This document shows positions 1-7,593 of a stretch of 11,936 nt of DNA, in pieces (position 1 is the first letter of the stretch; every line of letters starts with the position of its first letter). The DNA is taken from the NCBI GenBank assembly GCA_902465425.1, contig CABQNA010000027.1, positions 1 to 11,936 on the forward strand, given 5' to 3'. Position numbers and translations under genes: made by a program. The stretch comes from an uncultured Collinsella sp. (GTDB lineage Bacteria; Actinomycetota; Coriobacteriia; Coriobacteriales; Coriobacteriaceae). The notes under the pieces were generated by a model. That model was not told the DNA's origin and made no database searches. It was given only the letters and a program-made list of their open reading frames with translations.

Positions 1-234
1 TTTGACGGAACGGGCGTCGAGGCGGGCACGACCCGCCGGCCCGCGGCCTTTGTCAGCCTGACCGACCGCGAGTTCGAAGTCGCAGAGCTCATCGCCCGCG
101 GCCTCGACAACAAGGAGATTGCCGCCACCGCCTATATGGGCGAAGGCACCGTGCGCAACCACATCAGCTCAATCCTTGCCAAAATGGGCCTGCGCAACCG
201 CACCCAAATCGCCATCGCCTATCTGCGAGGCTAG
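1..234 (+). CDS. Response regulator, NarL/LuxR family, C-terminal HTH part (5' end outside window)
   Basis: Frame 1 is open from the window edge to a TAG stop at 232-234 and gives the last 77 residues of a protein. From about residue 20 it reads as a LuxR/GerE helix-turn-helix: a LTDREFEVAELIARGL start, then NKEIA, then the recognition-helix stretch EGTVRNHISSILAKMG, then RNRTQIAIAYL to the C-terminus. This is the usual DNA-binding end of NarL/FixJ-type two-component response regulators, with the receiver domain expected upstream of the window. The sensor kinase and targets are not visible. The gene converges on the large surface protein gene (minus strand), with palindromic repeats between them. 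A link to regulation of that gene is only a possibility raised by proximity. Confidence 0.9.
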   Translation, partial: FDGTGVEAGTTRRPAAFVSLTDREFEVAELIARGLDNKEIAATAYMGEGTVRNHISSILAKMGLRNRTQIAIAYLRG

Positions 235-259
235 CCGCTGGCTGCCGCCAATTTGATGC

Positions 260-422
260 CATTTCAAAACTATGCCGGTTTACTACGATGAACCGCATAT
301 CTCCGACCACGGCAAATTGCGCACTTACAAAACCGCAGGTAGAACACTTGCGATATTTGCAAAAATGCGGGTGTGGTCAGGAATCTCGGATTCATCGTAG
401 TAAACCGGCATAGTTTTGTTCG
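260..422. repeat. Palindromic repeat element, copy A
   Basis: A 28-nt arm at 265-292 is perfectly inverted at 391-418, with 98 nt between. The arms contain the core CCGGTTTACTACGATGAA. Pairing continues imperfectly inward (ATCTCCGACCAC against GTGGTCAGGAATC), so the whole unit could fold as one long hairpin. The same unit occurs at 7594-7756. Both copies start CATTTCAAAAC, end TAGTTTTGTTCG, and are 163 nt long. A diverged relative lies at 510-671. No transposase or ORF is inside. It sits just 3' of the response regulator gene, a location typical of intergenic palindromic or MITE-like elements; the class is an inference. Confidence 0.85.
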
Positions 423-462
423 GGCGGCCCTGCACGAGTGTCTCCGCCAGCCTCGCGGGACC

Positions 463-498
463 AAAATGAGCCGTTTTCCTCCGTCCCCAATGGATCAG
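463..498. repeat. 36-nt short repeat, copy 1
   Basis: The unit starts AAAATGAGCC, has a TTTTCCTCCGTCC centre and ends GGATCAG. A second copy is at 7537-7572 in the same orientation, with 27-28 of 36 positions identical. The ends form a short imperfect inverted repeat (TGAGCC against GGATCA), so the CCTCCGTCC core would lie in a loop. It lies between palindromic elements A and B. Function unknown. Confidence 0.6.
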
Positions 499-509
499 CC
501 GAAACCGCC

Positions 510-671
510 CGCCACGAAATCGGCCCATCTACTACGTTTGACTCGATACCCCTGACCATACCTTCGTTTTCCAGAAAACCGCAGGCGTTCTACCTGCGGT
601 TTTGTTTTTGCGCTTTTCGGCATGGTTGGGGGTAAGGGGCTAAACGTAGTAGATGGGCCGGTTTCGTGGCG
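510..671. repeat. Palindromic repeat element, copy B (diverged)
   Basis: 30-nt arms at 510-539 and 642-671 are inverted with one mismatch (520/661). The core is GCCCATCTACTACGTTT. The left arm and its inner flank align to copy A (GCC-TACTACG-GA-CG-ATA-GACCA shared positions), so B belongs to the same family with different outer sequence. A perfect central hairpin (575-603) followed by T-runs lies at the middle. It is placed between the convergent 3' ends of the response regulator and the adhesin gene. Confidence 0.8.
575..603 (+). terminator. Terminator-like hairpin at the centre of palindromic element B
   Basis: Perfect 11-bp stem AAAACCGCAGG (575-585) / CCTGCGGTTTT (593-603) with a 7-nt loop. 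On the plus strand GTTTTTG follows directly, so the U-run is best for transcripts from the response regulator side. The minus strand also ends in TTTT, so it may act in both directions between the two convergent genes. Related half-sites (AAAACCGCAGG near 326-340, CCTGCGGTTTT near 7678-7688) occur in copies A and C, but without a complete stem. Confidence 0.6.
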
Positions 672-701
672 CGCCCTCCTCCCCAACGCACAAAAGCGCC
701 A

Positions 702-728
702 CCACGGAGGAGGGAGATGCCTCCGTGG
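702..728. other. Short hairpin
   Basis: Inverted repeat CCACGGAGG (702-710) / CCTCCGTGG (720-728) around a 9-nt loop, in the gene-free stretch 672-769. No T-run follows on either strand, so a terminator role is weak. No gene, tRNA or other repeat is seen in this stretch. Confidence 0.45.
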
Positions 729-769
729 CGGCTGGGGGTAGGAGTAGGTCGGGATTTAGCCCTGCCGGC

Positions 770-795
770 CGCCCGGGGCCTTTTGGCCCCGGGCG
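770..795 (-). terminator. GC-rich hairpin after the adhesin gene
   Basis: An 11-bp perfect stem (CGCCCGGGGCC, 770-780; GGCCCCGGGCG, 785-795) with a TTTT loop, 12 nt beyond the adhesin stop codon in its direction of transcription. Position and stability fit a transcript end or 3' stabiliser. There is no U-run after it on the minus strand, so it is not a textbook intrinsic terminator. Confidence 0.55.
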
Positions 796-807
796 CTGTC
801 GACGTGC

Positions 808-3800
808 CTAGCGCTTACGGATACCCCAGACCAGGGCTCCGACGCCGGCCATGGCGATGACAAATGTCATAAGCAGAGCGGCGGCCTGCTGGTCACCCGT
901 GGTGGGCAGGAAACCCTTGACCGTCTTGACGATATTCGTCACGGTCTTGGGCGTGCCGGGATCGGGCGTCGGCACGGGCGTCTCGGGCTTCTTGTACGTG
1001 TTGTTGAACACGATACCCTCGACGCTCTTGTCGCCCTTGGCAAAGGCGACGCTTGCCTTGAGGCTGCCCTCGCCGTCATCGACCACGTTGACGGTCGCGG
1101 TAAAGACGGACTTGTCATAAGTCATACCGGTCTCGTCGCCCTTGACCTCGCTGATGGTGTAGACGTACGTTCCGGGCTCGTCGTACTCGAACTTGTCGAA
1201 GTTGATCTTGCCGTCGGCATCGTTGGTGACGGTGGACTCGATGCCCTCGCCAACGAACTTAAAGCTGAACTCGTCCTTCTTGAGCTCGCGTCCCTCGAGC
1301 ACCTTGATGGCGCCGATGGAGACTTGGGTGGGCATGGCGTGATACTTGTTGGTAAAACCAGCCGACTCGGTGGTTCCCTCGAGCTTGTGCGTCACGGCCA
1401 GCGTGCCATCGCCGTTGTCAGAGACGGTGGCCACGACGGTGTAGGTCGTACCGTCATAGGTGACGCCCTTGTACAGGCCGAGCGCATTGGGGCAAGCCTC
1501 GCGCAGCGTGTACGTGTGCGTGCCGGGCGCCTCGTAGCGGATCGGGCTCAGTGTCACAGTGCCGTTGGCGTCGTTGGTGCCGCTTGCGACAACCACGTCG
1601 TCCTCGAGCAGATCGAACGTGAACTCGCCGACTGCAAGGTCGCGTCCGGTCAGACGCTTGACCGTCTTGACCTGATCGGTCACGGACGAATCGGTAGGCG
1701 TTACGCTGTAGGTGTTGGTGAACGTGAAGGCAGCACCGTCGTCGCCTTCGCGCTTGACGCTCAGATGTCCGGCGCCGTCGTCAGTCACGGTATAGGAAAC
1801 CTTGCGCGTGGCGTTGGCATCGTTGGTCACGCCAGGGGCGCTGCCGGTCTCGGTCACCGTATAGGCAAAGGTGTGCGAGCGCGGAGCGGTGGGGGCCGCA
1901 GGCTCGGACTCGTCGACATTGGCGTCAGCGGCGGGGTCGGCCTCTTCAGCCTCTGCCTCGTCGGCCTCGTCAGCTTCGTCCGCCTCGGCCTTATCGGTCG
2001 CATCGTCCGTCACGCCCAGAGCGCGGTTGAGGTCCTCGAGCGTAAAGTGGATCTTGCCAAAGTCCACGTTACCGGCTGCGTCGTTGGTTACGGTCGTGCG
2101 CTCGGGCATCGGGGCACCTGCCTCGTCGGCGGTCACGGTAAAGGTGAACTTACCCGTGATGTCGGCCGGGGCCAGGCCCTCGGCAACCTGGAGCTTCTTA
2201 GTACCGGTGAGCGCGGCATCCACGGCGTCGGCGCCGTAGACGTTCTCGAACAAGGGCTCGACGCCGCCGTAGTCGACCGTCGCCGTCAGGGTACCGTCAC
2301 CGTTGTCGACGACGATAACCTTAAAGCCAAAGCTCCACGTTGTAGCGGAAACGCCATTCGGCAGCCCGAATAAATCTTCGTAGGCCGTGTAGTTAATGGT
2401 CCAGGCAAGCTTGCCGTCCTTATCGGTACGATAAGCAAGCCCAGCAGCCTCAAGATTAGCAAGCATCTTGGTATCGTAGTGCAGCGTATCAAAGCTCACG
2501 TGCCCGCCGATATTGGGCTTGAGGTTTTCGTATGCCACAAGCTCACCCTGATAGGCGATGCCGAACCAGAACTCGCCGTCGGCCATCGGGCGACCGGTCA
2601 GAGTCTTGGTGGCAACGACCTGAGCAGCGGTGCCACCAGGCGTGTTGGTCGTAGCGCTGTAACTGTTGTGGAACGGCACCAGGGCCTTCTCGACCTTGTT
2701 CTCGCCACTCTTGTGGACCGTCTCATGCGTGCCCTCGGGACCGCCGGAAACGGTCGTCGTGACGGTGAGCGTACCGGCGGTGTCGTCGGCGATGGCGATC
2801 GTCACGGTGCGGACAGCGTCGTCGTAGGTGTAACCGGGCTGACCGTCGTTCTTTTCGGCCACGGTGTACTTGAAGGTCTTGCCGGCGTCAGCCTGCGTAA
2901 ATTGAACCTCATGACCAGCCAGAATGTCGATCAGTCCGACCGTTGTCTCTGCCGCTTCGGGGGACTTGAAGCTGTTGGCCCCGGGCAGCAGACCGAGCGC
3001 GCGAGCCGAAGCGTCGTCAGCAGGTGTCACGGTAAAGGTGAACTGGCCCTCGGTCATGGGGCGGCCGTCCAGATACTTGCTGAGCCACAGACCGCCGGCA
3101 GCGGTGTAGTTAAGCTCAGTGCGATACGTGTTGGTAAAGCGTCCGTTTTCCTTCTTGGTGACGTTGGCGGTCAGGTTGCCCTCGCCGTCCTCGGTCACGG
3201 TCACTTCGGCAGTCGCGACGTGGGAGTCATACATCATGCCAACCGTATTACCCGCGTTCTCGCGGATCTCGTACTTGTAGGTTCCGGCAGCCGTGTAGCG
3301 AATCTTGCCGAACTTGATGGCGGCGATGCCGTCCTTCGCGTCCTTCTTGCTCACAGTTACGGTTGCGGGATCGGGCAGCGAGGCGCCTTCGGGGGCGGTG
3401 ATGGTAAAGCTGAACTCGTCCCCATCCGTCCAGTCGCGGCCGCTGATGACCTTGCTCAGGTCAAAGTCGAGCTCTGCATCGAGCGGGGTTACGCTGTAGG
3501 TGTTCTTGAACTCGGCGGGCTCGGTGCCCTTCAGGACATGCTCGGCCTTGAGGGTGCCGTCGCCGTTGTCCGTGATGGTGGTCTCGATGGTGTACTTGGC
3601 GTCGCTGTAGGTGATACCGCCGGCGTTGCCCTTGACCTCGCGCAGCGTATAGGCGTGCGTTCCGGCCTTATCGTACTTCACGGCGCTCATCGTGATCTTG
3701 CCATCGGCGGCGTTCTTGCCGGTGGCGACGACCTTGGCATCCTTGCCCTCGCCCTCGACGAGCTCGAAGGAGAACTCGCCGTCCTTGAGGTCGCGCCCGG

Positions 3801-6800
3801 TCAGGAACTTGGTCGCGGTGATCTGGTCGGTGACGCTGAACTCGTCAGGATTCGGCTTGTAGCTGTTGCTGAATTTCGCCTCATTAACGCCCTTCAGCTC
3901 ATGCTTTACCACGAGCTCGCCCTTACCGTCGTCGGTGACGGTCGTCTCGATGGTGTAGGTCTTGCTGTCGTAGGTGATGCCGTTGTTGGCGTCGCCCGGG
4001 ACCTCGCGCAGCGTATAGGCATGCTTGCCGGGCTCGTTGTAGGTGATCTCACTCATCGTGATCTTGCCGTCGGCGGTATTGGTGCCGGTGGCAACGACCT
4101 TGGCGTTCTCGCCCTCGACGAGCTCGAAGGAGAACTCGCCTTCCTTGAGATTGCGCCCGGTCAGGACCCTGGTCGCCTTGATCTTGTCGGTGACGCTGGA
4201 ATCCTTGGGCGTCACGTTATAGGCGTTCTCAAAGATCGCCTTCTTAGCGTTCTGCAGCTTGTGCTCAACGTTGAGGGTGCCATCGTTGTTATCCTTGACG
4301 ATGGTCACGATGGTGTACTCAGCGGTGCTGTAAGTAATGCCGTTTTCGGTGGCGCCGGCCTTGGTCTCGCGCAGCGTGTAGGTGTGCTCGCCAGCCGCGG
4401 TATAGGTGACGGGATCCATCACGATCTTGCCGTCGGCATTGTTGGTGCCGGTGGAGACTACGTTATTGCCCTCGACGAGCTCAAAGAAGAACTCTCCGGC
4501 CTTGAGGTCGCGGCCGGTCAGGACCTTCTTCGCGGTAATCTGGTCGGTGACGCTGGACTTGTTCGGTGCAGTGTTGTACTTGTTCTCAAAGCGTGCTGTC
4601 TCGGGACCCTCGAGCGTATGGGTCACCTTAAGCGTACCGTCGCCGTTGTCGATGACGCTCGTCTTGATGGTGTAGTTCGTCTTATCGTACGTGATCCCGT
4701 TGCTCAGCCCCGCCTCGTTGGGGAGCTTCTCGCGCAGCGTGTAGGTGTGGGTGCCGGGCTTGTCGTAAGTGATCTTGTCCATGGCAATCGTGCCGTCGGC
4801 AGCGTTAGTGCCCTTGGCAACGACCTTGTCGCCCTCGACGAGCTCGAAGGAGAACTCACCCTCCTTGAGGTCGCGGCCGTCCAGGACCTTGGTCGCGGTG
4901 ATCTGGTCCTCGACAGGCTTCACGCTATAGGTGTTCTTGAACTCGGTCTCGCCCGAGATCTTTTCAACGTCAGCCTTAAGCCCACCCGTGGCCTCAACCG
5001 TCACGGTCACTTTGAACGTGGCAACGTTATCGCTATAGGTGATGCCACCGGCGTCGCCCTTGACCTCGCGGACCTCATAGGTGTACTCGCCCGGCTTGTT
5101 GAAGGTGATCTCGCCGAAGTCAATGACAGCCTTGCCGTCCGGGTCGGGCTTGTGCACGGTCGTGTCCGCGGATGCAGGCATCGGGGCGTCATTCTCGGAC
5201 GTTGCGGAGAGTTCAAACTTAAACTCATCCGTATCCGTCCAGCTGCGACCCTCGAGCACCTTGGTCAGGCCAAAGCTGGCCTTGGTATCCACCGTTGTCG
5301 GCGTCACGTTAAAGCTGATCTTGCCGTTGTTGCCCAGGTAGGAATTGACATGCGTCGCGGTCGCCTTGGCGGACACGTTGTTCCACTTGGGATTGAGAAC
5401 GTCAGTCGCGGTACCAGTGTTGTTGCCTCCCACACTCTCCTTGGTAGTGCGGAGCTCGTCGATAAAGGCTAGGCGCGCGGTTCCCACGCTAAACGAAAGG
5501 TTGCCGTCCTCGTCAGCAACAATAGCGCCGTCAAACTTCGCAGCGTCGCCGCCGATAAACTCGATGACGGCAGAGGCGGGCTTGGCCTCGCCGTTTTCGC
5601 CCTGCTCCTCAAACTCATCCTTGTAGTAATAGGTGCCGGTATCTGCCAGCGAATTCTTTGCAGGCTGCGTGCAGTCCTTGTCCGTGTAAATAGGGGTCTG
5701 TTTCTGGAAGTAGTAGTAGCGGTTGGTGTCGGCCGGCTCAAAGGTCGCAACCGTATTGCCCAGATCGCCGGCAGCCCACTTGTTCGCGTAGAAACTCACG
5801 GTCTTGGCGCCGTTGGCAACGGTTGTATTGTTCTCGATGTAATCCTTGAGCCCCGTTACCTTCTCGGGCGTAAACAGGTTGTCGAGCGCAGTGCTCTTCA
5901 CGCTCGAGGTGTACTTCACGCGGATAGGCTGAGCGCTGTCGACCGAAAGCTTGCCGTCTACGGTCTTAAAGTGGCTCAGCGGAATCAACGACGCAGGAAT
6001 GCTGACCGTTACGACATCGCCCTTCTGGGGATTGTCATCGCCGGCACGCTGCACGGTAATGAGCAGGTCTTTTGCCTTGCCGGTGAACTCGTAGGTGTCG
6101 GTATTGGTTTCTTCATTGACCGTTTTATCCGTCTTGGTAAACGGCGTGCCGTTGATGACGACCTCGGTGAAGCTGTCGACCTGCATAAAGTCGCCCAGCT
6201 CGTCGGTAAACGTGATGTAGCCGGACTTGGTCTCGTCGTAGCCCTTATGGATTTCGGTCGGATAAGGCGCCTCCGATGTGATGGCCTGCGAGATGTCGTC
6301 GAAAACCTTCTTGAGCTCTTCGGCATTGGTCGCTGACTTGTAGTAGTCGGAGTTTTCCGCGCGTGTGCCATGAGTATCCCATGCCGTGGCATTGGGGTAG
6401 TTGCTTGAAACAGCCTGCATGAACTTGTTCTCTTTTTGGCTTTTTCCCGAATCCTGGATACCAGCACTGGGGTTCGCGCCATCAAAGATGCCGATGGTAT
6501 AAACGGTGGCCTTGCCGTCCTTCATGTTCTTGGCAGCCTTCACAGCCTTGTTGGCGACGCCAGAGTCGAACGTGTTGTCACTCGTTGGAGTGCCGTCAGT
6601 AAAGAACACAACGACCTTCTTGGCGCCTGCGCGACCGGAAGGAATATCCCTAGCCAGTTCCAAACCATAGTCGGCATGCGTGGCACCGCTGGGCTGAATT
6701 CTCTTAATGGTGTTCTGGAGAATGGTCACATTGCCGCCAGAGCAATCGGTCAGGCCCTTCATTACCTGTGTGTAATTGTAGTTGTACCATCTTCCATACG

Positions 6801-7359
6801 TATCGTTGCCGATATTGTTGGACTTCTCGCCCGCAAACTTAACAATGGCAACCCTATGTTGCCTATCGACACCCTCGATACTCTCGTTTTGTTTGGCGAT
6901 GGTATCGATAAAGCTGTTCGCAGCGTTCTTCAGTGCATCGATACGCTTGGTGCGATCTCCGCCACCCATAGGATCATCCATCGAGCCAGATGCATCCAGC
7001 ACCATCACGATGTCGAGCGGCGTAGTAACCGTCACGGTTGAATTAGACGTCGAGGACATGGCCGAAAGCGTGGTCAGAAAATCCGACTCTTCGTTTTCCT
7101 CAGTTGCCTCGACCGTCTTGTCGGTCCAGATTCGGCCGATGTTTTGAGTCGTTGCTTTATTACCGTTGTGACCGGCCGCCCAGATTTCCCAGCGTCCGCT
7201 GGTGTCGGGATCGACGACGACCTTTCCGCTCATTGTCGGTCCGTCCATTCCGGTACTGGACCTGGCGTTGGCCTCGGGCAGCATGGCAAATGCTGCAGCC
7301 GGCAACACCAGCACTACGGCCAGTATCACCGCCAAGAGACCCCTCGTGTACTTACTCAT
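808..7359 (-). CDS. Giant LPXTG cell-wall-anchored adhesin: vWA domain plus 11 FctA (isopeptide) repeats
   Basis: 2183 aa. A signal peptide covers residues 1 to about 33 (short basic start, hydrophobic core, AFA/ANA cleavage region). The vWA domain spans about 113-362 and has a full MIDAS set: D122-x-S-x-S126, T227 and D255 in FTDG. Residues 363-690 are a linker region of unassigned fold. Eleven repeats of about 100-180 residues follow (about 690-2122), each matching the streptococcal pilin isopeptide domain (FctA/Spy0128-like): a (T/S)KxLxGR-type strand, YTxRE, and FxNxY. A Pro-rich stalk (PETPVPTPDPGTP), LPTTG at 2151-2155, a hydrophobic helix and terminal RKR give a sortase substrate. The ATG is supported by GAAGGGAG at 7365-7372, 5 nt upstream. 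The likely role is host or matrix attachment at the cell surface; pilus-tip placement is possible, but I see no pilin motif and no sortase gene here. Repeat 4 lacks the isopeptide lysine (R1064). Confidence 0.93.
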   Translation of the reverse strand: MSKYTRGLLAVILAVVLVLPAAAFAMLPEANARSSTGMDGPTMSGKVVVDPDTSGRWEIWAAGHNGNKATTQNIGRIWTDKTVEATEENEESDFLTTLSAMSSTSNSTVTVTTPLDIVMVLDASGSMDDPMGGGDRTKRIDALKNAANSFIDTIAKQNESIEGVDRQHRVAIVKFAGEKSNNIGNDTYGRWYNYNYTQVMKGLTDCSGGNVTILQNTIKRIQPSGATHADYGLELARDIPSGRAGAKKVVVFFTDGTPTSDNTFDSGVANKAVKAAKNMKDGKATVYTIGIFDGANPSAGIQDSGKSQKENKFMQAVSSNYPNATAWDTHGTRAENSDYYKSATNAEELKKVFDDISQAITSEAPYPTEIHKGYDETKSGYITFTDELGDFMQVDSFTEVVINGTPFTKTDKTVNEETNTDTYEFTGKAKDLLITVQRAGDDNPQKGDVVTVSIPASLIPLSHFKTVDGKLSVDSAQPIRVKYTSSVKSTALDNLFTPEKVTGLKDYIENNTTVANGAKTVSFYANKWAAGDLGNTVATFEPADTNRYYYFQKQTPIYTDKDCTQPAKNSLADTGTYYYKDEFEEQGENGEAKPASAVIEFIGGDAAKFDGAIVADEDGNLSFSVGTARLAFIDELRTTKESVGGNNTGTATDVLNPKWNNVSAKATATHVNSYLGNNGKISFNVTPTTVDTKASFGLTKVLEGRSWTDTDEFKFELSATSENDAPMPASADTTVHKPDPDGKAVIDFGEITFNKPGEYTYEVREVKGDAGGITYSDNVATFKVTVTVEATGGLKADVEKISGETEFKNTYSVKPVEDQITATKVLDGRDLKEGEFSFELVEGDKVVAKGTNAADGTIAMDKITYDKPGTHTYTLREKLPNEAGLSNGITYDKTNYTIKTSVIDNGDGTLKVTHTLEGPETARFENKYNTAPNKSSVTDQITAKKVLTGRDLKAGEFFFELVEGNNVVSTGTNNADGKIVMDPVTYTAAGEHTYTLRETKAGATENGITYSTAEYTIVTIVKDNNDGTLNVEHKLQNAKKAIFENAYNVTPKDSSVTDKIKATRVLTGRNLKEGEFSFELVEGENAKVVATGTNTADGKITMSEITYNEPGKHAYTLREVPGDANNGITYDSKTYTIETTVTDDGKGELVVKHELKGVNEAKFSNSYKPNPDEFSVTDQITATKFLTGRDLKDGEFSFELVEGEGKDAKVVATGKNAADGKITMSAVKYDKAGTHAYTLREVKGNAGGITYSDAKYTIETTITDNGDGTLKAEHVLKGTEPAEFKNTYSVTPLDAELDFDLSKVISGRDWTDGDEFSFTITAPEGASLPDPATVTVSKKDAKDGIAAIKFGKIRYTAAGTYKYEIRENAGNTVGMMYDSHVATAEVTVTEDGEGNLTANVTKKENGRFTNTYRTELNYTAAGGLWLSKYLDGRPMTEGQFTFTVTPADDASARALGLLPGANSFKSPEAAETTVGLIDILAGHEVQFTQADAGKTFKYTVAEKNDGQPGYTYDDAVRTVTIAIADDTAGTLTVTTTVSGGPEGTHETVHKSGENKVEKALVPFHNSYSATTNTPGGTAAQVVATKTLTGRPMADGEFWFGIAYQGELVAYENLKPNIGGHVSFDTLHYDTKMLANLEAAGLAYRTDKDGKLAWTINYTAYEDLFGLPNGVSATTWSFGFKVIVVDNGDGTLTATVDYGGVEPLFENVYGADAVDAALTGTKKLQVAEGLAPADITGKFTFTVTADEAGAPMPERTTVTNDAAGNVDFGKIHFTLEDLNRALGVTDDATDKAEADEADEADEAEAEEADPAADANVDESEPAAPTAPRSHTFAYTVTETGSAPGVTNDANATRKVSYTVTDDGAGHLSVKREGDDGAAFTFTNTYSVTPTDSSVTDQVKTVKRLTGRDLAVGEFTFDLLEDDVVVASGTNDANGTVTLSPIRYEAPGTHTYTLREACPNALGLYKGVTYDGTTYTVVATVSDNGDGTLAVTHKLEGTTESAGFTNKYHAMPTQVSIGAIKVLEGRELKKDEFSFKFVGEGIESTVTNDADGKINFDKFEYDEPGTYVYTISEVKGDETGMTYDKSVFTATVNVVDDGEGSLKASVAFAKGDKSVEGIVFNNTYKKPETPVPTPDPGTPKTVTNIVKTVKGFLPTTGDQQAAALLMTFVIAMAGVGALVWGIRKR
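991..5292 (-). repeat. Tandem FctA-type repeat array inside the adhesin gene (11 units)
   Basis: Predicted isopeptide Lys/Asn pairs per unit, counting from the N-terminus: K700/N809, K824/N926, K945/N1045, R1064/N1165 (Lys lost), K1184/N1286, K1303/N1410, K1428/N1565, K1585/N1706, K1721/N1882, K1901/N2004, K2019/N2120. The assisting Glu is in the Y-T/E-x-x-E strand of each unit. Units 2-5 are about 120 residues and closely alike in DNA: a 30-nt block is identical at 3751-3780 and 4111-4140, and has one mismatch at 4831-4860, giving a 360-nt period. Units 1, 6, 7, 8, 9 and 11 are more diverged. Unit 9 carries an acidic Ala/Asp/Glu insertion. Pair assignment is by alignment to Spy0128 motifs, not by structure. 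Confidence 0.85.
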
Positions 7360-7377
7360 CGCGTCTCCCTTCTCGCG

Positions 7378-7491
7378 GTCTCAGACCTTGCAACAGCCTA
7401 AAGTTACGAAATGAGACACAATTTGGGCAGGTGACACATGTTCCAGATTCGGTTTTGAGCGTGAGACAAATGTCTCACCAAAGTTGAGACA
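7378..7491. promoter_or_regulatory. Cluster of TGAGAC motifs upstream of the adhesin gene
   Basis: TGAGAC or its complement GTCTCA occurs five times in 114 nt: 7378-7383, 7412-7417, 7462-7467, 7472-7477 and 7485-7490. Two of them form the palindrome at 7461-7478. The 7412 and 7462 sites are 50 nt apart and the 7462 and 7485 sites 23 nt apart, near whole helical turns. The cluster lies 20-130 nt upstream of the adhesin start, where its promoter must be. I cannot pick a convincing -35/-10 pair. Binding by a regulator is inferred from the clustering only. Confidence 0.5.
7461..7478. promoter_or_regulatory. Perfect palindromic operator candidate
   Basis: GTGAGACA-AA-TGTCTCAC: two 8-nt half-sites inverted around 2 nt, about 100 nt upstream of the adhesin start. 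This is the shape of a site for a dimeric repressor or activator. The regulator is not identified. Confidence 0.55.
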
Positions 7492-7536
7492 CGGCGTTTT
7501 CGCAGGAAAACGGGTGCGACTCGGAGCCATCAGGCA

Positions 7537-7572
7537 AAAATGACCCACTTTCCTCCGTCCTTGGGGGATCAG
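7537..7572. repeat. 36-nt short repeat, copy 2
   Basis: Second copy of the 463-498 unit: AAAATGACCC start, TTTCCTCCGTCC centre, GGATCAG end. The outer parts TGACCC and GGGATCA can pair imperfectly around the CCTCCGTCC core. It sits 21 nt before palindromic element C and upstream of the adhesin regulatory region. Confidence 0.6.
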
Positions 7573-7593
7573 GAGCTGTTACGGATATGGTGT

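Noticed and set aside
260..671. Insertion sequence or transposon ends
   Set aside because: Inverted arms are present, but there is no transposase, no remnant of one, and no clear target duplication; described as palindromic repeats instead.
3751..4890. Regularly spaced direct repeats resembling a CRISPR or satellite array
   Set aside because: The period is about 360 nt and in frame with protein domains; the spacing sequence is coding and similar, not unique spacers.
2479..5472. 997-aa open frame on the plus strand opposite the adhesin gene
   Set aside because: It mirrors the codon pattern of the repeat array, has no recognisable domain, and the minus-strand product is an unambiguous surface protein. 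It is a shadow frame produced by repeated GC-rich codons.
7395..7430. TTGTGT ... TAGGCT on the minus strand as adhesin promoter
   Set aside because: Spacing is only 15 nt and the -10 match is poor, so I do not call a promoter there.
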